Of a DNA stretch of 64,000 bases, positions 35,187 to 48,400 are shown piece after piece. Every line of letters starts with the position of its first letter. The stretch's first letter is position 1. This DNA is from Brachionus manjavacas (Eukaryota; Rotifera; Eurotatoria; Ploima; Brachionidae). The DNA is taken from positions 1,488,001-1,552,000 of the forward strand of contig JAHQIY010000009.1 in NCBI GenBank assembly GCA_019054805.1, given 5' to 3'. The notes under the pieces are model-generated. The model made no database searches and was not told the DNA's origin. It saw nothing but the letters and a program-made list of their open reading frames with translations. Both the position numbers and the translations under genes were made by a program.

Positions 35187-37190
35187 AGGATTAAAAGTAT
35201 TCTTGATATTTCAAAAAAAAATTTAATTTTACTTAAAAACTACCATATAAATTTTAGGTAAAAAATGTATTCATGAAATAATATTTGAACCAATTTTACT
35301 ACGAAGATGCTACTAATAAAGTTAAAATTTTTTTAGGCTACCAAAATTTTTAAATCTAAATCCAGCTTATGCAAAAAGTCTGTATTTTTCTAAAATATTG
35401 ACCAAATAATAAATGGCTTAATAAAATGTGTAATTTGTTTGAAGAAGGTTAATTTGGTTTTAAAAAATTTGTTTCTACCTTAAACAATTTTAACTTCATT
35501 TAAAGCACCTTCAAATTAAAAAAATTTTATTATCTACATCAGATATCTTAAGTACGAAACGAACTTAATGGTCACGATCAAAAAATTATACCATCAGCAA
35601 AGTTGATCCTCATCCATTGTTCTTAATCACACCTCCCATCTAAATCATTAAAATTAATTTTTTGTTTCTAACTTCTGATTCAAATTAAATGAACATTATT
35701 ACATTTATTTCTATTAGCAAAAACTTGATTTTTTTTTTTATTTAAATATAAAAATAAAATGTAAAACATAAAAAAATAGAATATTGATTTATTAAAAAAT
35801 TAACATCAATCTAAAAATTTATTTTATCTTCAGTATTATTTTTTTTAAATTTTACTAAAGGAATTAATAAATTTGGCGACAGTGAAGTTTGGAGCAAAAA
35901 AAATAAAGCAAAGCAAAATTTTTAACAAATTAAAAAATAAATTGATGATTTTGAAAATTTTTAGTATCAAATTCAAAAATCTTTATTTTTTGCTTTTTTA
36001 AATTGTTTGATTTAATCAACGTAATTTTCAGAAAAACCAGCTACTAAATGATATCTACAAACAAAACAGAAACATTGTCTCTGTTTAACATTTAGTTTTT
36101 AATCTAAGATTGAAAAGAAGGCACTACGCCGTTCGGATCTGCCAAGAGGAACTATTCCCTCTAAATTTTATTTTAAATAAACAAATAAGATTGAACTAAT
36201 AAGAAATTATATTTTTTCAACAAAGACCAACACTAAAATTCTTTAAGAGAATTTTTTATCTTATAAAAAAAAAAAATATAAACTAAAATTCTAAAAAATT
36301 AAAAAAATTTTCTGAGTGCTTTAGTTTGAATTTATAGCCTCAAAACATTTCAACTTGCTTTATGTCATTTTGAATAATTAAATCGTAAATTATTAGATTT
36401 TTTAATTCTAAAATTGATTGACATTTTCTGAAAAATAAATCCAAAATTTCATTTTTTGTAATTTTTTTCAAAAAAAAAAACTAGATTTATTATAAAATGT
36501 TATTTTTTTATTGGAATCATCTTAGATCGTTTTTACTAAAGTCCAAAATAAAAAAGTTAAACGAAATTTTTACAATTAAAATTTAAACATCCAAAACAAT
36601 CCAAATTTGAAAGAAGGCCAAAATAAATGTTTTGACAATCAAAGAAATTTTAAATTTTAAAAATGTTGAAATTTTTTTGGAGCCAATTAATTATAAAATG
36701 TGATAAATCAAAGCTAATTTAATTTTTTTTTTAGGTATTTTATTTTCATGTCTTCGTAAATTAATTTTGTATAACTGATATTATAAATCAATTCAGCATA
36801 ATTTAACAATTCTAAACTGATAACAAGCAGTCAAGATATTTATTTAAAAATATTATCAATTGAATTTATTTAATTAAAAAAAATAAAATAGAATCAAAAA
36901 CAGTTTTTCAAGAATGACAATAAAAAAAATAAAATAGTTTTTAAGTTTATTCTTAGAACAAAAGTACTATTTAGTTTCGTGCTGGCACAAAAATCCTGAA
37001 CTTGTCTAAGAACCGGTTTACTTTTTAGTATTTAAATTATTTTATTTTTATTTTTGTTAATTCAGATTTAAATTAATGATAATTCTGCAAAATAGAAAAT
37101 GTTTTACATATCTCAACTAATAGGTATAAGCATTTTCATATACACTTAATTTTTTTTAAACTAAAATTTTAAATAATACAATATTTCATT
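35187..37190. other. Gene-poor stretch
   Basis: AT-rich throughout. Two short GC-richer patches at 35565-35645 and 36115-36165 (CACTACGCCGTTCGGATC) do not match anything recognised; they may be eroded element fragments. Confidence 0.3.
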
Positions 37191-37898
37191 ATGTCTTGGA
37201 TTTTTAAAGGAAAAGCAAAAGGAATAGGAAGATATGTGTCTAATCCGTTCAAAAAGTCGCCTTCTCAGCTGCCTCACTCGCCGAATATACCCAAAACGAG
37301 CCTAGAAGATGTACAAAATACTATAAATATGAGAAACTCGGAAAATAAAGAGACCATTCGGAAAAAAATGTACAACTATTTAAAACAAATTTATACAGAC
37401 TATGTCGATGTTGGAAAAGATACATACAAATCCATGAAAGAGCATCCATTTAAGGCACTCGGCTATGGAATATTTATGAGCTCAATGGTCATATTTTACA
37501 AAACGTCACCAACAAGGGTTGCCTATGATGATAAACGCCGCGAGCTTTTGAACGAGCTAATTATGTGCGGAAGCACATACAACAAGCGATCTGAGTTCTA
37601 CTTGAATGAGGTGAACAAATTAGATAACTCGGGTCTACTCGAATACAAATCATGTGTATTTTTTAGTTTGATTTTAGCAAGGAAATTTAGTGAATTCGAT
37701 GACACATATGAAAAACAGTGCACCCAGTTGCACTATCCAAGTCGGTACAACATATTTAATTTGCCCAACAATTTGCTTAAATTTGTAAGCCGCATAGTGG
37801 ATATCGGATTTTGTGGTCAATGGTTTTTTTTGAATAGAAATTTTGTTGATTTTGACATTGATGAAGAGGAATGGAACTCTAAATCGTCTTCGAATTAG
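37191..37898 (+). CDS. TIMM29: TIMM29, subunit of the TIM22 complex
   Basis: Intronless, 235 residues. It matches TIMM29 (C19orf52) in order: a basic amphipathic N-terminal part, YLKQIYTDYVDVGKDT, one hydrophobic segment near residues 86-104 (ALGYGIFMSSMVIFY), RRELLNELIMCG.TYNKRSEFYLN, and the signature RIVDIGFCGQWFFLNRNFVDFDIDEEEW. TIMM29 stabilises the TIM22 carrier translocase in the mitochondrial inner membrane. The short 5' leader and lack of introns contrast with neighbouring genes. An AATAAA follows the stop at 37905. Confidence 0.85.
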   Translation: MSWIFKGKAKGIGRYVSNPFKKSPSQLPHSPNIPKTSLEDVQNTINMRNSENKETIRKKMYNYLKQIYTDYVDVGKDTYKSMKEHPFKALGYGIFMSSMVIFYKTSPTRVAYDDKRRELLNELIMCGSTYNKRSEFYLNEVNKLDNSGLLEYKSCVFFSLILARKFSEFDDTYEKQCTQLHYPSRYNIFNLPNNLLKFVSRIVDIGFCGQWFFLNRNFVDFDIDEEEWNSKSSSN

Positions 37899-40298
37899 TT
37901 TTGTAATAAATTTCTAATCAACAATTCTCTGTTTTCTGATACAAATTTTCTAATTATTCTTCATAATTTGTTTTTTTTTTAAAAAAGCAATTTTTAGAAT
38001 AAACTGGTTTTTTAATCCAGTTGAGTTATTTATAAATTTTGAAAAATCTTAAAAATATACCTTGAGAATAAACATTTTGTTTAAAGCATCAAAAGAATCT
38101 AAATCATTTATGAAAAATAATTTCCAGCTAAGAAAAAAATTAGATATTGCAAGTCCGCCTAACAGGGTGGCTTAAGTATAATGTACAAACTCAAAATTTA
38201 TCACCCATTTGCCCCAAAGCTTTCACTCTGGATTAATGGGTTGGAGGCTAAAAATGATGATAGGGATAACCTAATTGGCTCCATTTTTTGTTAGCTTTGT
38301 TCCAGAAATTAATTTGCTTTCCACAAATTTCTCTTCTTTACCTCCAATTACCTCCGATTGTGCACCCCTTTAATAATTAAAACCAATTTAATGATCAAAT
38401 CAATTTTTAATTATTAAATAACTTGTTATTTGTTAATAGAATTAATGCACAGCTAGATTTTAGAATTAAACATACTTTGTTAAATCTCAAGGTAAACTCT
38501 GCAATACGAAATGCACAATGCAAAGTGCATAAATGTTAGGTCAAATTGAAGTTCGAGATTAAATGTAAATTTCAAATCAAAATTTTTAGTTTCTGATTTA
38601 AATAAAAAGGTATTTTTTTATCAATTTTTTAATAATAAATGACTAAACATTTTTAAAAATTATTTGTTTAATAAATTATTAGATAGAAATTATATGAATT
38701 TTTATCTAAAGTAAATTGAATACTTAATCAATATTTTGAAATTTTTCAATACAAAATTTAACTTTGTTTCGCCGTAATATAATTTAATTTAAAGCGTTTA
38801 TTTGAGCCATAATTTGGATACTTAAAAGTCGATTTTAAATTGTCTTTAAAGTTTTCAAATAAAGAAATTTTAGAAGAATCAATTAAAGTTCAATTAGAGA
38901 AAAAAAGATTTGTTTTTTTTTGGTGCAACAATTGAGGAATTGGTAGTGCATGGTATTAATTGGTCTATAATACATTTTCAAATCTGATATTTAAAAGAAC
39001 AAAATCTACTAATAAAATTTAAGAATTAGTTTTTAAAAAATTCACGAAAAAAAAGAATTTTCAGTATTTATTTTCTCTTACTAAAAGTTGGGATGAATAA
39101 AATATTTTTGGAAAAACCAAACTAATTATTGAATGGAAAAATAAACACAATGCCCATAATTAGCTAGAAATTTTTCACAAAAATAGAAATAAATTAAATT
39201 AATTTTTTATAGAAATAAATTAAATTAATTTTTTATAGAAATAAATTAAATTTAATCATAATAGAATACGATTTCTAAAAATAAATTAGCACTTAAACTT
39301 ACGGTCCAAAAAATAATGACATTCGTTATAAGTCATTGATGGTATAAAAATAAAATAAAAAAGGAAAGAAATAATTAAAACAACGTTTTATCCGTTGCTC
39401 CGCTTCTTGGATAATTCAAATAAAAAAAAAATAAATTTTTTTGATTATTAAATTAATTCTATTTATCATTTCTAATTTATCTAAGTAATTAAAAAAAAAG
39501 TCTAAGTCCGGATTAAAATTAATCAATAGATTTGATCATAGAGACAAAAAATAAGTAAATTTCAAAATATTGATATTTTATTTGATCACTAATATTTCTC
39601 TGTTAAAGATAATTAATCTTTATTTTCTGAATTTAGTGAAGCATATTTTGTTTAATGCTGTTTCATTTCAATTTTTCAATTTAAATTAATCAAAAATATT
39701 AATTTTTTTAAAAAAATTGTGTTGTCACGACTTCTCACTTTTTGCTAAAAAAAATTGAAAATTTTCTTTAATTAAAAAAATAGCGTTAAATTTGTACAAT
39801 ATGCGACAAAAAATAATAATTTTTCAATCAAAAATATAAAAAAGTCTTTCATTAAATATAATTTTAAATAATTAAAGTAGCTATAAAAGTTTATTATATA
39901 GGATATGATAATTTCTCAAAGAATTTAAAAAAAAAGAATAATTTTTAAAGAAATTTTAAAAAAACACTTTGTTTGTATCCAGTCTTTCAACAGGAAGTAA
40001 AGTTTTTGATAGTTTCAAACGATTTGATAATAATTGAGAAAATTCAATTTATAATTGTAATATTTGATATATTTTGTATAATAAAAATCAATTAGAAAAA
40101 AAGAGAAATAACTAATCGAGTAAATGATTTGAATAGAGCTTGAAAAATGTCTAAAAAGCATTTTTCTATTAATTCATATGTGATCTAAGAAAAGACTTTA
40201 AACAAAATATTCTAAGATATTTAAATAATTAACCAAGCAACAGTTGGCAGTATAAAATAAAAATATATATCACTTCTAATTTATCTATTTAGTTGATC
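37899..40298. other. Gene-poor stretch with one GC-richer patch
   Basis: 38150-38370 is clearly richer in GC (AAGTCCGCCTAACAGGGTGG; GATAGGGATAACC) than its surroundings, but no frame or RNA fold is convincing. TATAAAA at 40251-40257 lies 42 bp upstream of the RING gene's ATG and may be its TATA box. The rest is AT-rich. Confidence 0.3.
39184..39250. repeat. 26-bp tandem repeat, ~2.5 units
   Basis: AGAAATAAATTAAATTAATT followed by TTTTAT repeats exactly twice and then partly a third time. Confidence 0.7.
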
Positions 40299-42273
40299 AT
40301 GAAAAAAAAATTAATCTGTAATTTATGTAGGCTTACGATATATCCAAAGCCAACTATATTATCATGTGGAGCAATTATTTGCAGTAGACACAAGTCTCAA
40401 GGCGAATGTCCAGTGTGTGAGCGTTGTGCAAAGAAAAAATCAATCAACAAAAATAAAGAATTAGATGAAGTGTTGAATGATACGGTGACAAATGACAAAC
40501 ATGATATCTATGTACGTAAGTGTCCTAAATGCAAAGAGATAATAAAAAAGGTAGAACGCCAAGTAATTTTGCACAAATTCGAAAAAGTTGATGACATAAA
40601 GCAAAAAAAAAGAATTCTAAAATCACTGGCCAAAGATCAATTCAAAGAGGCTTATGAGACTTTTAAGAGCTTAAGAAAAAAATTAATAGAAATTATACCA
40701 GAACGCTTTCAACAAGTTAATACCATGGTGAATAAATTTATAAATGCAGTCGGAGAAATTCGATCTAAACAAATTGATAATGCCATTGAGTCAAATTCAG
40801 TTGTAGCTTACAAGCCAGCAAATTTAGGCCAAATTTTTGAAAAAAAAATTTTTAATTTAAATTTCGAAAATTTATCTATTGAAGAAATTTTGACAACATT
40901 AAAAAGTTTAAGCTTATTTAAATTAGTTCTAGATGAGGAATTTAATTATTTAGCATATAAATTTAATCTAACATGTGTTAATAGCAAAAGTGAACACTTG
41001 GGTCCGGTCAGAGACCTATTCAACCCGAATTCAAAATGTACTTCTGAGGTAACCCAAAACTTAATAAAAAAACACAAAAAAAATAATTAATTTTTGATAG
41101 CTAATTGATAAAGCTCTGGATTATTTGACTCAATTAGATGGAAAAAAAAACAAAATATTCTACGCCATAGATCTGAATCATAGGCTGCATGCATACACCA
41201 TGGACTCGGATAAAATGTTTAGCTTGAGTGAAGAATTTGAAAATTTTTCAACAATGAATGTTAAAGAAATTCAAATAATGGACAATGGACATTTAGTTAC
41301 GGCTGATAAGGATAATAATTTAAGTTTTTGGGATGTGAACGAATCTCGAATAAAACAAATGAAGACAATTCGGCATTTTATGCCTCAAGAAGCTTATAAT
41401 TTGTTAAAAATTAAAAAAATTTCTAAAAATAGATTAGTTTATGTCATCAAAGGCTGCTTGTATGTGATTGAATTGAAAGAGAAAAAAATTTTTATTAAAA
41501 CTAAAAAAGTGTGTAGTAAAAATGTGAACAAGAGTGTGTCTAAGCGATTTTCATATGAGCACAGCAAAAAAATTAATTTGGGCCATGATTTTTATTCCAA
41601 AGTCAAGATAATTAAGTACTCTGAAAATTTAGGAATTGTTTTGGTCATGGAAGGATCGAATTCGGTCGAGATTTGGAACTTGGAGACAGAATTAAAGATT
41701 TCAAATATTCATCTTCAAATAGGAAATGTTCACTCAGTTTGTATTTTTTCGGACACTGAAATAATAACTGGTACTAATTTGGACCACACAGCTATCTGGG
41801 ATTTGTCTTGCCCAGATCAACCTGTGGTAAAATATGACATCCGAGATATATTTTATTTGGATACTGTAAACAAGATAAAAATTCTAAGAGATCTGAAACG
41901 AATATTAACTCTAAATTCTAGAAATAAGGCCAAGGTTTATGATTTTAGATTGAGTCTTTTATTCACTATTGCGGATAGCTTTACTCCCCTTGGATATCTA
42001 CCATTAATGCGATCATTTTGTATTCTTCCGAACAATCGTCTGGCAAAGGCAAATAATTCAGATTTTTCTGTTCAGATATATTCTCTTATAAATGGTAAAC
42101 GGATTGGCAATCTCTCAAAACACGAAGCAATGGTTAATTTGATTAAGAGTTATGATGAAGAAATATTGACTTGTTCTATCCAATCTACAATGGTCAAATG
42201 GTGCTCGAATAGTTTAAAAATGAAGGGGACCATCAATCTTAGAGATCCTTTTACTTACATTAAAATGGTTTAA
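40299..42273 (+). CDS. RING-type protein with beta-propeller repeats, copy A
   Basis: Exons 40299-41048 and 41101-42273, 640 residues. ATG 40299 is used because the frame upstream has only TTG. Residues 5-43 form a small RING-like zinc module (CNLC, CGAIICSRH, CPVC) and a CPKC pair follows. Residues 90-250 are helical and Lys-rich. The second exon codes WD-like blades (IMDNGHLVTADKDNNLSFWDV, IVLVMEGSNSVEIWNL, SDTEIITGTNLDHTAIWDL). A RING plus propeller suggests an E3 ubiquitin ligase adaptor, by inference only; no named orthologue is recognised. Its paralogue is at 54253-56171 with the same intron position. Confidence 0.75.
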
Positions 42274-42491
42274 AAAAATATATTATTATTTTTAATATTT
42301 TTTTAAATTTTTGAAAAAAAAATTGAAAAAATTTTGGCAAATTCTCGTAAAAACAAAAAAGACCAAAAAAATCCATAATTTTTTCAGTGTTTCAGCTTTT
42401 TTCAATTTTTTTTCAATTTTTTTAATAAAATATTTGAAACAAAATTTTCGTAAATTTTTATTTATTTCAGTTAAATTAAGCTTTTTTAATA

Positions 42492-42592
42492 CAGCATGTT
42501 TCAGAAATAAGTTGACATAGTTTAGAGCACTGCTTAAGCAGCTCTAGAGCATGTGTTCAAGCAAGCTGTCAACTTATTTCAGAAACGTACTG
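42492..42592. mobile_element. Miniature TA-flanked inverted-repeat element
   Basis: Begins CAGCATGTTTCAGAAATAAG and ends with the reverse complement of CAGTACGTTTCTGAAATAAG. The ~26-bp arms have three mismatches and TA stands on each side (42490-42491, 42593-42594). The 101-bp unit also has CTGCTTAAGCAG at its centre. It fits a Tc1/mariner-type MITE, or the end of the adjoining transposon. Confidence 0.65.
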
Positions 42593-42719
42593 TACCGTGT
42601 ATAGACCAGTCTCCATTTTTCTCAATTACAATTTAAATTACCTAATAAATCACAATTAAGAGTTTTAAAGAGGAAAAGATTTGAAGTTGAATTTCAACCC
42701 ATTTCAGGTGATTAATATA

Positions 42720-43420
42720 TTTATTACAGGAATTTTTCAAATCTTCTCATAATCTAAGCCGAATCATCTACGGTATGCACCAACTGTTTCATTTTAATCC
42801 ATGAAAGTTCAGTGGGATTTAAATCAGAAGACTTAGGGGAGGATTTAATTTTAAGATTTAATAACGATTTAATAACTAAATAAGAATAACTTTAGAATTA
42901 TTATCACATTATTACTCAATTAGTTTTTTTAAGAGCTAAAAACGATTGCCACAAAAAATTTTGTTTTGGATCATTGTCTTAATGCCAATGAAAATCCGAA
43001 TAGAATTTATTTGAAACAAATGGTATCATATAATCTTACATTATTTCCTCAATAACACTGAATCCACGTAATGTTTGGAAATCTTGTGCAATTTTAGTTT
43101 AATGCAATAGATAATTGAAAAAATATAAACTGCAAAAGTAGCTTGTCTTAGAGATACCTGCCCAAATATTTAGTTTTTCATTATATTTAATAGTACTAGC
43201 AAAATCATTTGTATATTTTGGGAGATACCGTAAATGATAAATTGGTCTATGTGAAAGGCGCATTGTTGTTTCGTCAGCAAAAAAATAATTTTCATAAGTT
43301 CAGTTTCTAAATTTTAAACACCACAGTAATCCAGATAGTTTTTGACGAACCGTTTAGATTGGAGTCGTCTAAGGCGACGGTCCCGAAAATCTGAATAATT
43401 TCAAAATTAAGTTTTTAACC
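42720..43420 (-). mobile_element. Tc1/mariner transposase relic
   Basis: Minus-strand pieces follow Tc1 order: DRRLRRLQSKRFVKNY, FADETTMRLSHRP (first catalytic Asp), NIWAGISK, then DNDPKQNFLW (second Asp, preceded by a stop) and SSDLNPTELSWIKMKQLVH (third catalytic residue). Stops and frameshifts between pieces show it is dead. The neighbouring 101-bp inverted-repeat unit may be its terminal repeat or a dependent MITE. Confidence 0.75.
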
Positions 43421-43574
43421 AAAATTTATTAGAATTATACAAAAATTATATTTTTAGCACAAAAAAAAGATAATTGCTATTCTGAACAAATTAGCAACGA
43501 ACAAAATAAATAAAACATATCTAATAATGTACTCTTTTCTTCATTCATACTCAGAAACTACTATTAGAGAAAGA

Positions 43575-43870
43575 CAAAATATTATATGGTCAGTGAATAT
43601 ACTTCAGTAAATTATTTAAAAAGAAAGAGCAAAAATATTTATTTTTTCAGTAAATTTATTGAATTTTCTCAGCAAAAGTATTGTAATCTGCAGTGAAATT
43701 TATTCAGTAAAATAATTCAAAAAAATAGTAATAATTTCAAAATAATAATTAAATGTTCAGTTAATATAATATTATTAAATCAATTAATCCATTTCAGTAA
43801 ATTAATTAAAAAGAAATAGCAAAAATATCAATTTATTCAGGAAATTTATTGAATTTTCGTTAACTGACTG
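43575..43870. repeat. Array of TTCAGTAAAT words
   Basis: CAGTAAAT, CAGTGAAT and CAGTTAAT recur about nine times with unequal spacing. A ~68-bp block at 43605-43674 is repeated imperfectly at 43794-43861. Low-complexity structure of unknown role. Confidence 0.5.
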
Positions 43871-43879
43871 GACTGAATA

Positions 43880-44042
43880 TTTCCAGAATAATTTGAGATA
43901 TTTGGTGAAAGAGCCGGAAATTGTTGTAGAAATTTTTTATTGAATTAGAAAAAACAGTCTTGGAACTAAGGTTCATGAAAAGTTTACTTTTGCTTTCAGA
44001 AAAGTCATCCTTTATTTCATCCAATAAACAAAAAAAAAGAAG
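43880..44042 (-). pseudogene. Fossil 5' end of the propeller gene copy B
   Basis: This segment aligns with 56031-56191, the first coding exon and start region of the minus-strand paralogue, with scattered substitutions. Its start codon is changed (ATG to TTG) and the rest of the gene is missing. A partial duplication. Confidence 0.75.
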
Positions 44043-45449
44043 GCAGCATTAATATAAAAAATCACTTAGTTAACTTTTTCCTAAAGAAATCATGAAAGTA
44101 ATATTTTAAAAAATAAGATATCGTGAATTTTAGCACAAAATTTAAAAAACTAGATCAATTTTAATCTAGAAACCTCAAAATTGGTTTAATAATTTTTTTT
44201 ATTTGCTCCAATATTAAATTTATCACTTAAATCCAACTTTTGCAAGTGTTCTCAAATGTTAATTTTCTGACTTTTCTGTTTCCTTTTTTTTCTTGAAGAA
44301 AAAAAAAAAGAGAAATAATTTTTAACTAACTAAATTGATTATCTAAGTTTTATATTATACAAAAAACTTTATTTATAAAGAAATTTTGTATTTCAAAAAA
44401 AAAATAGTGTAAAAAAAGTGTAAATATTCCATTGTTTTAGTGGAGTGATTTAAAAAATTTAAAAATGATTTTATACACACTGCTCATTTTAAATTTTTTT
44501 TTAAATCAAATTTTCAAATTTCAACATGAGATTAGTACTTGATATTTTTAAGATAAAAGTAGATTTATTTTACCCTTTTTAAACCTTGACCACAAATCGA
44601 CCACACTATTTCATCGTCTTTTTGTTTTGTACATAATATTTTTCTTTGTTGGTCTTAGATCAAAGACTTCAGGTAATTAAAGGGATATTTTTTTTAGTAG
44701 AAAGCTTTTTAATCTAACTTGTTATTTATATTAAATTTCAAAAATAGTGTCAGAATTTACAATTAAGCTTCTTTAGTTACATCGTTTTTAATGAAAATGA
44801 TTTCAATATCATTTTTTTAAAAGATAATTAAAGATAATAAGTATGAATGATAATTTTCTTGTGTATTCTTTAAAGATATTATCTAGTTTTATATTTTAAT
44901 AGAATTTTTGACGATTTATTTAAAAGTAACCTTTCTTGTGATGTTTTTACATAATCATAAAATCGAAATATCACATTTTTTAAAATGCTGATCTTTGATT
45001 AATTCAAAGTATAGTTCATATATGAGTCTAATTATCATTGAGCATTTTATGGCAATTGCCATACGAAAATAATTATTCTAAATAAAAGATAAAAAAAAAG
45101 TTACCTAAGTGTTTATATTAAATCGTATATTAAATGAAAATTAATGAGAACATTTCAGTTTGAATTTATTTGATTTCATAATATGCTTAGACAATTTTAT
45201 TTTTTTAAAATAAGTTTTAAGGTCAATCAACAGGCTAGTAGCCCTGAATATATCTAGACTATAAATATCAAAAAAAGGTTATCTAGTTTTTTTTATAACC
45301 GTTTATCTTCAACTAAATGTATATCTTGAAAAATGTTTAGCTTATTCTTTTCGTTTATCTTATAATTCAATTTTGGTCTTTGAAAATTTTTTAATAATTA
45401 ATACCCTTAAAAAAATTAATTAATTATTTTAATTGAATCTTTATAAGGT
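44043..45449. other. Region upstream of the SLC5 gene
   Basis: AT-rich, no gene seen. TATAAATA at 45260-45267 could be a TATA box, about 185 bp before the SLC5 start codon. Confidence 0.3.
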
Positions 45450-48400
45450 ATGATCGAACAAATAAACAAATTTCATTATGCTGATTACATAGTATTTGTG
45501 GGTTTACTAATGATGAGTGCAATAATTGGAATTTCGATCGGATGGTGCGACCGTAAGAAAAACTCAACCCAAGATTATTTACTAGGTGGTGGAGACTTGA
45601 AGGTCTTTCCAATCGGCATTTCTATAATGGGAAGTTTTATATCCGCCGTAGCAATTCTTGGAGTATCGTCAGAGATGTACCAATATGGAACTTTATACTG
45701 GACAGTAATATTCTCTTATCCAATTACGCTTGCAGTGGCTGGTCTAGTATTTGCTCCCATGTTTCATCGTCTTAGAATAACAAGTGCATATGAAGTAAAA
45801 TTGAAATCATTCAAACTTGTTCAAAAGCTAAAAATTAGAGTCAAATATTTGATTTTAACTCATTAACATCTTAAAGTCCTAGTATTAGAGGTTTTCTTTA
45901 GAAAAATAACTTTTGAAAAAATATTAAAGCATTTTGGAATCTAAAATAAATTTAAGTATTTAGAATTTCGTTTTCATAAATGTGTTAGAATTGCAGCATC
46001 AGTCATATTTTGTGTTCAAATGGTTATTTAAATTCAATTTAATGAAGAAAAATTTTCTAAATTTTTATTTTAAAAAAATAGTTTTTGTACATGTCTGTAG
46101 CACTCTATTCGCCATCACTTGCAATCGAACAAGGTATTTTTCTCTAACTACAACAACGAAAAATATTTTATATATTAATCTAGTCACTGGAATTCCTTTG
46201 TTATATTCAATAAGTATTTTAACAATTATTTTTTTAATTTTAAAATTAAATAGCTAAATTTTTAGTTGGAACAGGAAGCATTTGTGCTTTGTATACGGTT
46301 GTTGGTGGTTTAAAAGTAATATAAAAGTGAGTAGTTTATCAGACATGTATTTTCATTCAAGGGAACTGTTTGGATAGACACATTCCAAGTGGCGGTGATG
46401 TTTATAGGTTGAGTATTTGAATTTTACAATCGTTCAAAATTTATATAATTAAATTCAAGGACTTACTGTATTGATAATAAAAGGAATCACTGAAATCCCT
46501 GGAGGAATAGCAGAAGTTTGGAATAGGGCTGAACAATCCAATCGAATAGAATTTTTCGAGTAACTACAAAACAATACGTGAAACTTAATCGAAATTTTTT
46601 ATTTTTTTAAGCTTTAACCCAAGTCCTTTTGTAAGACATTCTACTTGGGCTTTATTTTTTGGTTCGTTTTTTACCGACTTAACGGTGTATGGAGCCAATC
46701 AAGGTTCGATCCAACGTTACATGGCAGTCAAAAAATGGCAAAATGCTGCAAAGTAAATATCTTACCATTTGATTTAATTTGGAAATTTTTTTCTCCAGCA
46801 TTTGCAATACTTGATTTGTAGTTACTATGATAGCTATTCTACTTTTGTTGAATATTTGCTAGGTTAGTATTTTTAAAAAACTATATTTTCTATAAAAAAA
46901 AAAAATTTTAAATTTGTTCTTTTATTCTATTCTTAAAAAAATATTTCAAATTTTAATGTTTCACCCAAAATAATCTGAAAAGCAAAATGTACTCTTTAAA
47001 CTCATTTTAGAAATTTAAAAAAAAATTATAATTTTTTCAATTATCTAATATCATTGAAATAAGTAATAATTATAATTAGCAACATAATCTGGTATTTAAA
47101 TTAAGAATTAAAGTAGGTTATGATTTTTTCTCCAATTTTTTTGTAATCAAAAAAGTTCTAAAAATATTTATAATAATTAGAAAAAATATGCAAGCATAGA
47201 ACTTTTTTAAAATCAGTAAAAAGATTGTGTTGGAAAAAAGTGTCAACTTTCAAATGGGACCATTTGTGCCCTAAAAGCTTAAAAATTTAAGTCGCTGAGC
47301 ACTTTTATTGATCTCAACTTTTTTAAATTAAAGCATTTATTTAAGTTAAATATTTTTTATTTAACAAAAACGTTTCACAAATCTAATTCTAAGGAAACCT
47401 AAAGTTCGCGCGATGCAAAACTTCCACACTATCTCCAGATATGGATTTCGACCTCATTTTTGGATTCTACGTATATGAAAACCTAGGTTTAGCCAAAATT
47501 TAGGGGAGGGTCAAAAAATTTTTTTTTGGCAAGGGGGTCTGAATCTTTACAGCCTTATATAAAGTATATCTTATTTAAGTTTTTTTATCTCAGAATTTAA
47601 TCAATCGAATCTACTCGATTGACACATTTTCTGATAGAGAATTAAATGCTCTATATTCTGAGCTGGTTATCTTGAAAAAAAAAAAAAATGAAAATTTTTT
47701 CGGAAAAATTTTGACATTTTTTAACTTTTTCGGGTTCTACTTTTTTGCAAACCCTATATATTTTTATACAAAATGATGGTTTATTTTTTTTATTTATTTA
47801 GTTTAAAAATTTTTATAATCTCTCAAAAAGAGTCCATTTTTTGAAAAAAAAAAAAATTTTGAAAATTTTTCAAATTTAAGAAATTAAATGTTAATTTTTG
47901 ACATTATAAAATTTTGAATTCATTTTAAAATTTTTAGGAATTTTTTCAGACAATTGGTAACTTAAAAATGCCATTAAATAATACTCAAAAGACACTTGAT
48001 CTTTATTTTGTAGATGGTGAAAATATAGGGAAAAGCAAAGGGTTAAAAAGTATTGCGTTAGAATTAGGATATGATTTACCCGCAAAAATAAAATTAGAAC
48101 AAATTAAACAAATTCTATCTCAGCACCCGGCTTTCATGGGGTCTAAAAACTTGAAATTCTGGGGAAAAAAATGGAATAAAGATCATATTTGTTCCAAAAT
48201 ATCACTGCGAACTAAACCCTATTGACGGCCTATGGTGTTGTCCTATATATTTTTATACAAATTCTGAAACTAGACAAAATTCTGAACAAAATGATGGTTT
48301 TACTTTTTACATTTTAGGCAATTTTTACTTTTAGTTTATTTATTTTTAAATATAAAACGAAAGCTTAACCAAAAGTTTAATCTTAGATAGCCAAAAATAA

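Noticed and set aside
46755-46865. Possible small SLC5 exon after 46752 (acceptor TTTGTAG)
   Set aside because: Its translation does not fit the SLC5 helix; the exon at 50735 (LLVNLVGVLFLQ) continues the family in the right phase.
47891-48085. Minus-strand 64-codon frame, repeated at 62690-62884
   Set aside because: Identical because the repeat is identical; it is antisense to the transposase fragment and has no family features.
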